Assembly (NCBI GenBank): GCA_963729275.1 | Contig: CAVSNH010000004.1 | Location: 124,001-188,000, forward strand | Origin: CAVSNH01 sp963729275 | GTDB taxonomy: Bacteria; Actinomycetota; Acidimicrobiia; Acidimicrobiales; RAAP-2 | DNA: 64,000 bases | Direction: 5' to 3' | Shown here: positions 53,458 through 63,266 of the stretch, in pieces | How the letters are laid out: each line of letters begins with the position of its first letter | How positions within the stretch are numbered: position 1 is the stretch's first letter | Position numbers and translations under genes: made by a program | Notes under the pieces: model-generated | Seen by the model: only the letters and a program-made list of their open reading frames with translations | Database searches by the model: none | Told to the model about the DNA's origin: nothing

Positions 53458-56400
53458 CTACCCCGACCGGCGCCCGTTGACCGGATGTGCACCGATGGGC
53501 TGCCCGCCCGCGGTCTGTCCGATCAGCGTCTCGGCGTCCTCCATGGACTCGGGATCTGCGGTCGCCTCGGCCTCGTCGGCACTGGGAACCGGCCGCGGTG
53601 GTGGCCCATCCGCGGGCCGATCGTTCCGAGCCTCCGGCGCCGACCCGCTCACCCCGTCCTGGGTGCCGCCGTCCACGTCCACGTTCACCTTCACGTTCCC
53701 GTTCTCGATGCCCTTCGTCCCGTTGCCGAACGTGCCCGCTCCCTCCGCGAACCCGTCGGGAAGCGGCGAGTCGTCGGTGCGCGGCACCCGCTGACTGAGG
53801 ACTTGCGAGGAGCCACCCGGGGCCATGGTCACCCCGTAGAGGGCGTCGGCCGCCTCCATGGTCCGCTTCTGGTGGCTCACGACGATGAGCTGGGCTTCGT
53901 CCCGGAACTCGTGCACGAGGCCGAGGAACCGCTGCAGGTTCACGTCGTCGAGGGCCGCTTCGACCTCGTCCATCAGGTAGAAGGGCGACGGCCGGCTCCG
54001 GAAGATGGCGAAGAGGAAGGCCATGGCCACGAGCGAGCGTTCGCCTCCGGAGAGAAGCGAGAGCCGGCGGACGTTGCGTCCGGCCGGTCGGGCCTCGACC
54101 TCCACACCCGTGTCCAGCAACTGCTCGGCGTCGGTCAGGGTCAGCCGGCCCATGCCTCCGGGGAAGAGGCTGCTCACCAGGTTGGAAAAATGCTCGTTGA
54201 CGTCGGCGAACGCCTCGGCGAAGACCCGCATGATCTCGTCATCGAGGGTGCGGATGATCTGATGCAGCTCGCGACGGGCTGTCCGCACGTCCTCGACTTG
54301 TGACTCGAGGAAGCGGTGACGCTCGGTGTGCTCGGCCAGCTCCTCGAGGGCGAGCGGGTTGACCGGGCCCATGGCCGCCAGCTCGGCCTCGAGCTGCTCG
54401 ATCCGGGTGGCGGCGTCGACACCCTCGGGCAGCTCCGGCTCTGGCGCGGAGGTGGCCTCTTCTGGTCCGGCACCGAGCTCTCGGCGCAGGGTATCGACCA
54501 CCGCCTCGTGCCGGACCGAGGCTTCGACCAGATCCATCTCGACTTGGCTCAGCCGGCCCCGCACCTCGGTCATGCGCTGTTCGTCGGCCGTCCTCTGGCG
54601 ACGCAAGGACTCGAGCCGCTCACCGCCGAGTCGCACGGCGTCGAGGCGACGGCGGTGTTCTTCGCGGAGGCCAGCCAGATGGACGTCGAGCTCCTCGCGA
54701 CAGGACTCCACCAATTCAGCGAGTCGCCGGATGGCCGTGGCCTCCCCCTCCAGCCGCCGTCGGCGCTCGGCCGCCAGCTGCCGCTCGTCGGTGTGGCCGG
54801 TCAACCGGCGCTCCACCTCGGCCATCCGCTCGGTCAGAACGCGGCGGCGCTCGGCCAGTCCGGCCTGGCGTGCATCGAGCGCCGTGCGACGACCGGCCAG
54901 CTCTGCGGCCCGAGCGTCGATATGACGGCGCTCCTCGGCGACCATGGCGGTCCGCTCGGCGGCAGCAGCTTGCTCGGCCTCGAGCCCGGGCAGCGCCTGT
55001 TGGACGGCGGAGATGCGGGCGTGGTCGCGCTCGATCCGGTCTTGGATCTCGGCCCGGTCTCCCCCGGTCCCCTCGATCTCGGCGGTCACCGCATCGAGAT
55101 CCTCGGCGATCCGCTGGCTGGCGGCACGCGCCGACTGCTGATCGATCTCGTTGCGATCGTCAGCCCGAACGGCGGCGGCCAAGGCCTGCCGAGCCGCCTC
55201 CAGCTCTTCGTATGCCACTGACCGCTCTGCCGAGATCCGCTCGACGTCGTGCTCGGCCACGGCAGCCCGGGAGCGAGCCTCGTCGACCAGCGCGGCGGTG
55301 ACCGTTCCGCCCTCGGCCCGGACCCGCCAACCCGTCGGCGAGAAGCGATCGCCATCTCGGGTGACGACGACGAGGTCGGGCCGGGACAGGGCCAGGTCGA
55401 TGGCCTCGGACCATCCTCGAGACGTGCAGTAGGCCCCCTCCAGCAGCCGGTCGAGGACGCCCTCGAGCTCGGCGGCACCGGCCCGGCCGGAGCGCGCCCG
55501 GACGTGGTTGCGCACCGGCTCGGCACCCAGAGGGGCGGCATCGAGGTCCCTCTTCATGTCGTCGAAGGCCTTCATGTCGGAGAAGGCGTCGGCGTCGGGA
55601 GCGCCACGACCACCGCCACCGGCGTCACGAGCGCCGGTGAGGGCGAGAACAAGTCCGTTCATCCCTCCGCTCCGCAGACGAGCGAGTGCGGCGCGTGCGG
55701 GCTGGCTGCCGGAGACGACCACCGCGGCCAGGGACGCTCCACAGGCAGCTTCGGTCGCCTCCTCCCAGCCGCCGTCGATCTCGACCAGATCGAGCAGGGT
55801 GCCGACCACACCGTCGAGGTCGGCCAGCAGTTCGGCCCCGGCCGCCCCCCTGGCTTCGTCAAGAGCACGCTCCAGGGCATCCGCTCGCGCCACCGAGCGG
55901 TGCAGCTCCTGTTCGGCCTGACGCACGGAGGCGTCCGCCACCTCGAGGCGGTGGGCGGCGCGGCGATGCTCCTCTTCGGCTTCGGCTACCTCGGTCTGCA
56001 GGCGGTGGCGAGCTTGCTCGCACTCGGCCAGTCGCTCGCGGACCTCGTGGTGCTCGCCCTCGAGGGTCACGGCCCGACGCTCGGCTGTGGCGAGGCGTGC
56101 CGTCAGCTGGTCGAGGGAGCGACGGTCGCGGTCGACGGCTCGCTCGAGCGAGGTCAGCTGGCCACGGGCCTCGGTAAGGGCCCGCTCCTTCTGGCGCAGC
56201 GACGCACCGTCCACCTCGGCGGCCAGATGGGTCTCGAGATCGGCGGCCGTGGCTGCCTCCTCGAGTGCCAACTCCTCGTGGTCGGGCTCGAGCGCCACCA
56301 GGTCGGACTCGGTGGAGATGAGCTCTCCGGAGAGACGGGCGGCTTCGGCCTCGAGGGTGGAGACGACGTCGATGTCGGCAGCGGCGTCGAGGGCCTGGGC

Positions 56401-57336
56401 CACCGTCCTGCCCCGCTCCCGCAGCACGCCGATCAGGCCGCGGGCCCGTTCGACCATCCCCTCGGCCCGGGCCAGAGCGGCGGCGATGTCGGACTCACGC
56501 TCGGCCGAGAGCTCACCGGCCGTGCGCTCGCTGGCCACGTCCAGCTCGGCCAGGGTGGCCCGCAGCGCCTCCTCGGTCGCCCGTAGCTCGTCCCGTAGTC
56601 GGCCGCCGTCGTCGTGGCGGCCCTGGAGCGATCCCAGCTCGGCACCCGCCGAGTAGAGCTTCACCGCCCGCAGCTCGTCGGCCAGCACGGCATGTGACTG
56701 AGCCGCCTTGGCCTGGCGCTCGAGCGGCTTGATCTGGCGCTTCACCTCGCGGACCAGGTCGTAGAGGCGCTCGAGGTTCTCCTGGGTCGCCGCCAGTCGC
56801 CGCTCGGCCCGCTCCCGCCGCCGGCGGAACTTGAGGACTCCGGCTGCCTCCTCGATGATCGCCCGCCGGTCCTCGGGACGGGCCTCGAGGACCGCATCGA
56901 GGTTGCCCTGGCTCACGATCACGTGCTGCTGGCGACCGACCCCGGTGTCGGACAGCAGCTCCTGGATGTCGAGGAGGCGACAGGGGGTGCCGTTGAGCGC
57001 GTACTCGCTCTCGCCCGACCGGAAGAGGGTGCGGGTGATGGTGATCTCGGCGAGGTCGGTGTGCAGCCGCCGGGCGCTGTTGTCGATGGTGAGGGTGACC
57101 TCGGCTCGTCCGAGGGCAGGGCGGTTGGCCGTGCCCGCGAAGATCACGTCCTCCATCTTCTGGGACCGGACCGTCCGCGGCCCCTGAGCGCCGAGGACCC
57201 ACGCCACCGCGTCGACCACGTTGGACTTGCCGCTGCCGTTCGGGCCGACCACCACCGTGATCCCCGGCTCGAATTCCAGCACGGCCGGGTCGGCGAAGGA
57301 TTTGAACCCCTTCAGCGATAGCGACTTAAGGAACAC
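53458..57336 (-). CDS. smc: Chromosome segregation protein SMC
   Basis: The full-length ATPase has Walker A GPNGSGKSNVVDAVAW (residue ~32), long coiled coils, a hinge at ~520-690 (LVVVTRDGDRFSPTGWRV region), the signature LSGGERSLVAM (~1095) and Walker B FYLMDEVEAALDD. Beyond the head there is an unusual ~110-residue Gly/Asp/Pro-rich tail ending in NGRRSG. SMC condenses and organises the chromosome with ScpAB, which are not in the window. Confidence 0.96.
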   Translation of the reverse strand: MFLKSLSLKGFKSFADPAVLEFEPGITVVVGPNGSGKSNVVDAVAWVLGAQGPRTVRSQKMEDVIFAGTANRPALGRAEVTLTIDNSARRLHTDLAEITITRTLFRSGESEYALNGTPCRLLDIQELLSDTGVGRQQHVIVSQGNLDAVLEARPEDRRAIIEEAAGVLKFRRRRERAERRLAATQENLERLYDLVREVKRQIKPLERQAKAAQSHAVLADELRAVKLYSAGAELGSLQGRHDDGGRLRDELRATEEALRATLAELDVASERTAGELSAERESDIAAALARAEGMVERARGLIGVLRERGRTVAQALDAAADIDVVSTLEAEAARLSGELISTESDLVALEPDHEELALEEAATAADLETHLAAEVDGASLRQKERALTEARGQLTSLERAVDRDRRSLDQLTARLATAERRAVTLEGEHHEVRERLAECEQARHRLQTEVAEAEEEHRRAAHRLEVADASVRQAEQELHRSVARADALERALDEARGAAGAELLADLDGVVGTLLDLVEIDGGWEEATEAACGASLAAVVVSGSQPARAALARLRSGGMNGLVLALTGARDAGGGGRGAPDADAFSDMKAFDDMKRDLDAAPLGAEPVRNHVRARSGRAGAAELEGVLDRLLEGAYCTSRGWSEAIDLALSRPDLVVVTRDGDRFSPTGWRVRAEGGTVTAALVDEARSRAAVAEHDVERISAERSVAYEELEAARQALAAAVRADDRNEIDQQSARAASQRIAEDLDAVTAEIEGTGGDRAEIQDRIERDHARISAVQQALPGLEAEQAAAAERTAMVAEERRHIDARAAELAGRRTALDARQAGLAERRRVLTERMAEVERRLTGHTDERQLAAERRRRLEGEATAIRRLAELVESCREELDVHLAGLREEHRRRLDAVRLGGERLESLRRQRTADEQRMTEVRGRLSQVEMDLVEASVRHEAVVDTLRRELGAGPEEATSAPEPELPEGVDAATRIEQLEAELAAMGPVNPLALEELAEHTERHRFLESQVEDVRTARRELHQIIRTLDDEIMRVFAEAFADVNEHFSNLVSSLFPGGMGRLTLTDAEQLLDTGVEVEARPAGRNVRRLSLLSGGERSLVAMAFLFAIFRSRPSPFYLMDEVEAALDDVNLQRFLGLVHEFRDEAQLIVVSHQKRTMEAADALYGVTMAPGGSSQVLSQRVPRTDDSPLPDGFAEGAGTFGNGTKGIENGNVKVNVDVDGGTQDGVSGSAPEARNDRPADGPPPRPVPSADEAEATADPESMEDAETLIGQTAGGQPIGAHPVNGRRSG

Positions 57337-57427
57337 AGCGCGCTCACCCTACCGGTCGGGATCGCCCGGCAAGTGGAGCCTGCTGGGCCCCTGGGCTGGC
57401 CAACCGGTGCTCGGATCGCACCGGTGG

Positions 57428-58270
57428 TCACACCTGGCAGTGCTCGCAGAAGAAGGTCGAGCGTCCACCCGACTTCACCCGGACGATGACCCCGCGGCAC
57501 CGCCGGCAGGCCTTACCCTCGCGGTCATAGGCCTGGTGCTGATCCTGGTAGTCACCGACCTCACCGAAGAGGTCCCGATACTGCTCGTCGGCCAGTGACG
57601 AGCCCCGCCGCTTGACCGCTTCGGCCAACGTCTCGACCATGGACCGGTAGAGACGGCGGACCTCTTGGGAGGACAGAGAGTCGGCCTGGCGGTCGTAGCG
57701 GAGACCGGCGGCGAAGAGGATCTCGTCCGCGTACATGTTGCCGATGCCGGCGACGAACTCTTGGTCGATGAGGAGCGCCTTGAGCCCTCCCTTGTGCCGG
57801 GACAGGAGCACCCAGAATTTCTCCCAGCTCATCACGTCCTCGAGCGGGTCGAAGCCCAGGTGAGCGAGCTCGGGAAGCCTCTGCTGGCCATCGAGTGGTG
57901 GCGCCGAGACGAACATCTCGCCGAAGGTCCGCGGGTCGACGAAGCGGAGCTGGCCCCCCTGGGTGAAGTGGATGATGGCGTGGGTATGGGGCACCTTGGG
58001 CTCCTTGGCCGACTTGGCCCGGAGCAGCTGACCGCTCATGCCCAGGTGGACGACGAGCGTCCCGCCGTCGTCCAGTGTGAGCAGGAGGTACTTGCCGGCC
58101 CGGTCGATGGACTTGACCGAACGGCCCTCGAGTTGCGCCCGGAACTGCTTGGCGCTCGGGTGACGCCGGACGGTACGGCCGTTGCGCACCTCGACCAGCT
58201 TGATCTTGCGGCCGACGACCTCGCCTTGCAGGTCCCGCCGGATCGTCTCGACCTCGGGAAGCTCAGGCAT
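57428..58270 (-). CDS. mutM: Formamidopyrimidine-DNA glycosylase
   Basis: MPELPEVETIRRDL gives the catalytic Pro and Glu. The H2TH region FVAGIGNMYADEILF and the C-terminal zinc finger (CRRC ... CEHC) are intact. MutM removes oxidised purines. The start at 58270 overlaps the end of rnc by eight bases. The long open frame upstream is antisense-like and discarded. Confidence 0.96.
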   Translation of the reverse strand: MPELPEVETIRRDLQGEVVGRKIKLVEVRNGRTVRRHPSAKQFRAQLEGRSVKSIDRAGKYLLLTLDDGGTLVVHLGMSGQLLRAKSAKEPKVPHTHAIIHFTQGGQLRFVDPRTFGEMFVSAPPLDGQQRLPELAHLGFDPLEDVMSWEKFWVLLSRHKGGLKALLIDQEFVAGIGNMYADEILFAAGLRYDRQADSLSSQEVRRLYRSMVETLAEAVKRRGSSLADEQYRDLFGEVGDYQDQHQAYDREGKACRRCRGVIVRVKSGGRSTFFCEHCQV

Positions 58271-59024
58271 CCCCTTCGCCTCCTTCGCGTTCGAGGACCA
58301 AGCCGGCGCGTTGTGCGGCCAACTGCTCGGCCTCTTTCTTCGAGCGGCCCTCGCCCGAGCCCAGCGGCCGGCCGGCCACGGAAACCGCGGCCCGATAGCG
58401 CCGTGCGTGGTCGGGCCCGAATCCCTCCACCTCGTACTGGGGGACGCCCCTGCCGAGGCGGACCGAACGCTCCTGGAGGCGGCTCTTGTGGTCCGACTCA
58501 CCGGGCTCGCCCACGGCTGCGGCGATGCGATCGGAGAGCAGCGACAAAATCAACCGGCGGGCCGGGTCGAGGCCGCCGTCCAGATAGACGGCGCCGATGA
58601 CCGCTTCGGTGGCGTCGGCCAGGATGGATTCCTTGGCCCGGCCGCCAGACTGGTCCTCGCCCCGGCCGAGGCGCAGATGGACCGGCAGGCCGAGGTCGAG
58701 GGCCAGCTCGCCGAGGACATGGGTGTTGACCACTGCCGCCCTGACCTTGGACAACATGCCGTCGGAGAGCTCCGGGTGGGTGCGGAAAGTGTCCTCGGCC
58801 ACCACCAGGCCGAGGACGGCGTCGCCCAGGAACTCGAGGCGTTCGTTGGAGGTGCGGGACAGGTCCTCGGCACACCACGACCGGTGGGCCATGGCCTGCT
58901 CGAGTAGCCCCGGATCGCCAAATTCGTACCCGAGACGGTCGGCCAGATCGGCCACGTCTGCGGCTCCGTCTGGCGAGGTAGCCGATTCGGTCACCGGGGT
59001 GTCCGAATCAGCGGTGGTCGACAT
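58263..59024 (-). CDS. rnc: Ribonuclease III
   Basis: The RNase III signature NERLEFLGDAVLGLVV and the second acidic site DATEAVIGAVYLDGG are intact. A double-stranded RNA-binding domain follows (KSRLQERSVRLGRGVPQYEV to KKEAEQLAAQRA, parts). It processes rRNA and cleaves dsRNA. It lies between acpP and mutM, a common actinobacterial order. Confidence 0.96.
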   Translation of the reverse strand: MSTTADSDTPVTESATSPDGAADVADLADRLGYEFGDPGLLEQAMAHRSWCAEDLSRTSNERLEFLGDAVLGLVVAEDTFRTHPELSDGMLSKVRAAVVNTHVLGELALDLGLPVHLRLGRGEDQSGGRAKESILADATEAVIGAVYLDGGLDPARRLILSLLSDRIAAAVGEPGESDHKSRLQERSVRLGRGVPQYEVEGFGPDHARRYRAAVSVAGRPLGSGEGRSKKEAEQLAAQRAGLVLEREGGEGDA

Positions 59025-59033
59025 CGGCGCCCC

Positions 59034-59330
59034 TCAGGTCCCCCCGAGTTTGGCGTAGACGTAGTCAACCGCGTCCCGAACGGTACGAAGCTCCTCGAGA
59101 TCCTCGTCTTCGATCCGAAAGCCCACCGACCGCTCGCCAAGCTCTTCTTCCAGCCCCTCGACCAGCTCGATGAGGGCCAGGGAATCGGCATCCAGGTCCT
59201 CGGCGAAGGATGCCGACTCGCCGATGGCGGACGGCTCGATCTCGAGGATGTCGGCCAGAAGGTCCCGAATGAGGTCGAGAACCTGCTGGCGACTGAGAGG
59301 ACCCTTCTCGATATGGGTCTCTGCTGGCAC
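59034..59330 (-). CDS. acpP: Acyl carrier protein
   Basis: The phosphopantetheine site DADSLALIELVE is clear; the Ser takes the prosthetic group. Length 98 residues with acidic helices, as expected. It carries growing fatty acyl chains. The 158-base gap to the divergent ATP-grasp gene should contain promoters for both. Confidence 0.94.
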   Translation of the reverse strand: MPAETHIEKGPLSRQQVLDLIRDLLADILEIEPSAIGESASFAEDLDADSLALIELVEGLEEELGERSVGFRIEDEDLEELRTVRDAVDYVYAKLGGT

Positions 59331-59488
59331 CGTTTCTCCTGTTCACCCCCCCAAGGCCCGACGGGCGAATCCCAGTCGGCGCGCCGACCAGGGATTCTGG
59401 GTGGTCGGCATGATACCGGACCACTGGATTCATCCAGTGGAAACAGTGCCGCAACCAGCCGTTTTCATAGGCGGCGTATCACGGACGG

Positions 59489-61180
59489 GTGCCACCGGGC
59501 CTCGAGCGAGGATCAGCCGGTCGCCACCCGGAGCCCGTCTCGGCTCCGTCGGAGGAGGTGGCACGCAGTGCGGCCCGGCCTGAGGGCTGGCCGTCCTACT
59601 CGCCGGGGCCTTTCTTCGACGAGATCCTCGGGCCTGACGGTCGACCCCGTCCGGCTGCCGCCACCCTGTGGCGACACCTCGCCGCCCTCGGGCCCCGGGC
59701 CCTGGCCGAGCGCCAGGCAGCCGCCGAGCGAGAGATCCGGGCCGTCGGCGTCACCTACACGGTCTACGAGGATTCGGGCGGGGTCGAGCGACCCTGGCCG
59801 TTCGACGTCATCCCCCGGATCATGCCGGTCACCGAATGGCAGCGGATCGAGGCAGGCCTCGTCCAACGCCTCACAGCGCTCAACCTGTTCATCGACGACG
59901 TGTACCACGACCAGCGCTCGCTGGCCGCCGCTGTGGTGCCCGCCGACCTTGTCCGCGGAGCTCCCGGCTACCACCCCGAGTGCCGCGGCATTGATCCCCC
60001 TGGCGGCATATGGGCCCACATCTGTGGATCCGACCTTGTCCGCGACGACGAGGGGACCTTCTGCGTGCTCGAGGACAACCTCCGGGTCCCGTCAGGTGCC
60101 TCCTACCTCCTCGAGAACCGCATGGTCACCAAGCACATCTTCCCAGAGCTCTTCCGCCACTACAGCATCGAGCCGGTCGACCCCTACGTCGGCCGGCTGG
60201 CCGACCTGCTCTCCGCCGTCTCCCCGTCGACCAGTGACCCGACGGTTGTCGTGCTCACGCCCGGGATCCACAACTCGGCCTACTTCGAGCACGCCTTTCT
60301 TGCCCTTCAGCTGGGCGTTGAGCTGGTCGAAGGGCGCGACCTCCTGGTCGGCGACGACGACCGCCTCTACGCCCGAACCATCGAGGGCCTGCAACGGGTG
60401 GACGTGGTCTACCGGCGCATCGACGACGCCTACCTAGATCCCGAGGTCTTCCGGGCGGATTCCCTCTTGGGCGTGCCGGGCCTGATGCGGGCGTGGCGCT
60501 CGGGGCAAGTTGCCCTGGTCAACGCACCGGGGTCGGGCATCGCCGACGACAAGCGGATCTATCCCTTCGTCCCCGACATCATCCGGTTCTTCCTGGCCGA
60601 GGACCCCATCCTCGCCACCGTGCCCACCCTGCACTGCGCCGACGACCAGTCCCGACGGTACGTGGTCGACAACCTCGAGGGCCTGGTGATGAAACCCGCC
60701 AACGAGGCCGGCGGGACGGGTGTCCTGGTCGGCACCCAGGCGACGGCGACCCAGCTCTCCGACGCGGTCAAGGCGATCAACCACGACCCTTCGCGATGGA
60801 TCGCTCAGCCGATCGTCTCGCTCTCGACCGCACCCACCCTGTGCGACGGCGAAGTGGTTGCTCGCCACGTGGACCTGCGCCCGTTCATACTGCTCGGTCC
60901 CGAGCGGGCCTACGTCACCCAGGGTGGGCTCACCCGGGTGGCTCGGCGGCCGGGCTCGCTCGTCGTCAATTCGTCGCAGGGAGGAGGGAGCAAGGACACG
61001 TGGGTCGTGGACACGACCCTTCGGCCCCCGCGGCCATTGTCACGATCCCACGCCATGACCTCGGTTGCCGCCTCGGTCGACGCGTCAAATGCGGTTGCGC
61101 CTCCGACGGTTGGGCCCGCCACGTCAGCCACCGGGGTCCCCCCGGCCCGGACACAGAGCACGCGGACGATCCAGTCGTGA
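59489..61180 (+). CDS. Circularly permuted ATP-grasp family protein
   Basis: The text YSPGPFFDEILGPDGRPRP, GAPGYHPECRGI, FCVLEDNLRVPSG, the nucleotide-binding VMKPANEAGGTGVLVG and RPFILLGPERAYVTQGG belong to the DUF404/DUF407 permuted ATP-grasp family. Such enzymes occur with alpha-E and transglutaminase proteins and probably make a peptide-like bond in an unknown small product. A GTG near 59561 is an alternative start. The last ~40 residues are Ala/Pro/Thr-rich. Confidence 0.9.
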   Translation: MPPGLERGSAGRHPEPVSAPSEEVARSAARPEGWPSYSPGPFFDEILGPDGRPRPAAATLWRHLAALGPRALAERQAAAEREIRAVGVTYTVYEDSGGVERPWPFDVIPRIMPVTEWQRIEAGLVQRLTALNLFIDDVYHDQRSLAAAVVPADLVRGAPGYHPECRGIDPPGGIWAHICGSDLVRDDEGTFCVLEDNLRVPSGASYLLENRMVTKHIFPELFRHYSIEPVDPYVGRLADLLSAVSPSTSDPTVVVLTPGIHNSAYFEHAFLALQLGVELVEGRDLLVGDDDRLYARTIEGLQRVDVVYRRIDDAYLDPEVFRADSLLGVPGLMRAWRSGQVALVNAPGSGIADDKRIYPFVPDIIRFFLAEDPILATVPTLHCADDQSRRYVVDNLEGLVMKPANEAGGTGVLVGTQATATQLSDAVKAINHDPSRWIAQPIVSLSTAPTLCDGEVVARHVDLRPFILLGPERAYVTQGGLTRVARRPGSLVVNSSQGGGSKDTWVVDTTLRPPRPLSRSHAMTSVAASVDASNAVAPPTVGPATSATGVPPARTQSTRTIQS

Positions 61181-61241
61181 TCGAGACGGACGACCGGTGA
61201 GTGGCCCGCAGGAACGCGGCGGTGGGGCAAAGGGGCGGACC

Positions 61242-63236
61242 ATGCTGCTCGCCCGCATGGCCGAGGCCGTCTACTGGGCGGGGCGCTATCTCGAGCGTGC
61301 CGAGGGAACGGCACGGCTGGTCCAGGTCCACACCGACACCCACATCGACATGCCGGTGGGCCGCGACGTGGGCTGGGAGCCCCTCTTGTCGGTGGTCGGG
61401 CTCGGCACCGACTTTACGGTTCGTCACCCCCACAAGGTCGGTGCCAGGCGGCAGGCAAGTGAGGAGGAGGTGGTCGACTTCCTCCTGTCGGACACGGAGA
61501 ACCCGTCGTCGGTTCTCTCGGCCGTGACCTCAGCCCGGGCCAACCTGCGGACCGCCCGCCCGGTCGTGCCCCGAGAGGCATGGGAAGCGGCCAACAACCT
61601 CTGGCTCGATGTGTGCGACCACCTCGAAGAGGCATCGTCCCGCGAGGGCCGTGTGGTTTGGCTCCGGCGGGTCTTGGTCGGCTGCCAGCAGATCGGTGGG
61701 ATCGTCGGTGGCACCATGAACCGAGACGAGACGATGTCATTCCTCGCCCTCGGCCAGAACATCGAGCGGGCCGATCTGACCACCCGGGTGATCGCCACCC
61801 GCTCCGGTGATCTACATCCCAACCGGGGTGACGACCCTTACGACATCGTCCACTGGATGGCCGTCCTCCGTTCGCTCGCTGCCTACCAGCCCTTCCGGCG
61901 GGCCATGCCGGCCCGACCTCAGGGTGGATCGACGCTGCAGTTCCTGCTCCACAACCAGCGATTCCCGCGCGCCGTGCAGTCCTGCCTCTCCGAAGTGGCT
62001 GCCGCGCTCAAGGAGCTGCCACACTCGGACGGGCCGTTCGAGCGGTGCACGGCGGCGACCATGGTGTTGTCATCGGCCGCTCCCCTGCGGCTCGCCGGTG
62101 ACGGTCCGGCACGGCTGGTCGAAAGCCTCCAGACGGCGTTGGCCGACCTCCACCGGTCCATCGAGGAGACCTACTTCTTTTCGGCCGACAACCGGTGGCC
62201 GACGACGTCGACCGTCCGCGCCGAGACACCCCTGTCGCACGAAAATGGTGCGGTGTCGATCGCCGAGAGCCCTCCCGATGACGCTCGTGCCCCGCACCTC
62301 TCGGACTTCGCTCCTCCAAGCTCGTCGTGGACGACCTCTGAGCCGGATCGATCCGTCCGATACCGGATCATCCACCGCACGACCTACCGCTACAGCGCCA
62401 TGGTGTCGAGTTCCCGCAACGAGGCCCACCTTCGGCCACGTGACACCCACCAGCAGCAGTGTTGTTGGAGGGACCTCACCATCGAGCCGGCACCGGCGAC
62501 CTGGAGCCAGGGGATGGACGCCTTCGGCAACCTGGTCGACTCCTTCTCCCTCGACGACGCCTTCCAAGAGCTTGTCGTCACCGCGTCGAGCACGGTGGTG
62601 GTCACCGAAGCGACCCTGCCGTCGTCTGACATCACCTGGGAGACGGCTCGCGATCGTCTCTCTGCGGAATCCACAAGCGAAGCGGCGGCTTCGCGTTTGT
62701 TCTGTCTCGACTCCCCGCTGGTAGCAACGAGCGACGACGTCCGGGCCTACGCCACCGGCTCCTTCCCCGCGGGCCGGTCTCTCGTGGACGCGGTCATCGA
62801 CCTCACCAACCGCATCGCCGCCGACTTCACGTACGAACCCGGTTTCACCACGGTGACCACACCGGTCGACGAGGTCCTCCACTTCCGGCGAGGTGTCTGT
62901 CAGGACTTCGCCCACTTGGCCGTCGGTTGTGTGCGGGCCATGGGCCTCCCCGCCCGCTACGTGAGCGGCTACCTCGAGACCTCTCCACCACCCGGCCAGG
63001 TGCGCTTGATCGGGGCCGATGCGTCCCACGCCTGGGTGTCGGTCTTCATCCCTGACTGGGGTTGGCTCGACCTCGATCCCACCAACGACGCCGTCGTGGG
63101 CAATACCCACGCGGTCACGGCTTGGGGACGGGACTACGCCGATGTCGCACCATTGACGGGCATCATCGTGGGTGGCGGCATCTCCCGCACCCTGGACGTG
63201 GCCGTCGACATGTCCCGGGAGGAGTCCGTCGCCTGA
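61242..63236 (+). CDS. Alpha-E domain fused to transglutaminase-like protein
   Basis: The first ~310 residues form an alpha-E domain (MLLARMAEAVYWAGRYLERAE, then TMNRDETMSFLALGQNIERA). After a linker, the second half (from SVRYRIIHRTTYRYS) is a transglutaminase-like protein with N-terminal beta domain and core. The catalytic Cys is in FRRGVCQDFAH, the His in DASHAWVSVF and the Asp in WLDLDPTND. Usually these are two genes; here they are one 664-residue chain. The start has AAGGGG upstream. It probably acts with the ATP-grasp protein encoded 61 bases before it. Confidence 0.9.
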   Translation: MLLARMAEAVYWAGRYLERAEGTARLVQVHTDTHIDMPVGRDVGWEPLLSVVGLGTDFTVRHPHKVGARRQASEEEVVDFLLSDTENPSSVLSAVTSARANLRTARPVVPREAWEAANNLWLDVCDHLEEASSREGRVVWLRRVLVGCQQIGGIVGGTMNRDETMSFLALGQNIERADLTTRVIATRSGDLHPNRGDDPYDIVHWMAVLRSLAAYQPFRRAMPARPQGGSTLQFLLHNQRFPRAVQSCLSEVAAALKELPHSDGPFERCTAATMVLSSAAPLRLAGDGPARLVESLQTALADLHRSIEETYFFSADNRWPTTSTVRAETPLSHENGAVSIAESPPDDARAPHLSDFAPPSSSWTTSEPDRSVRYRIIHRTTYRYSAMVSSSRNEAHLRPRDTHQQQCCWRDLTIEPAPATWSQGMDAFGNLVDSFSLDDAFQELVVTASSTVVVTEATLPSSDITWETARDRLSAESTSEAAASRLFCLDSPLVATSDDVRAYATGSFPAGRSLVDAVIDLTNRIAADFTYEPGFTTVTTPVDEVLHFRRGVCQDFAHLAVGCVRAMGLPARYVSGYLETSPPPGQVRLIGADASHAWVSVFIPDWGWLDLDPTNDAVVGNTHAVTAWGRDYADVAPLTGIIVGGGISRTLDVAVDMSREESVA

Positions 63237-63266
63237 GCTCCGGCCGACTGAGCCGGCCCGGCCCGC

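Noticed and set aside
51919..54303. A 794-residue plus-strand open frame, and similar long ones at 2872-4482, 50439-51962, 21351-22499 and 55249-56586
   Set aside because: They are antisense to ffh, ftsY, smc, P450 and the repeat protein. Long shadow frames are expected at this GC content, and their compositions (Arg/Gly/Val/His-rich) have no fold-like pattern.
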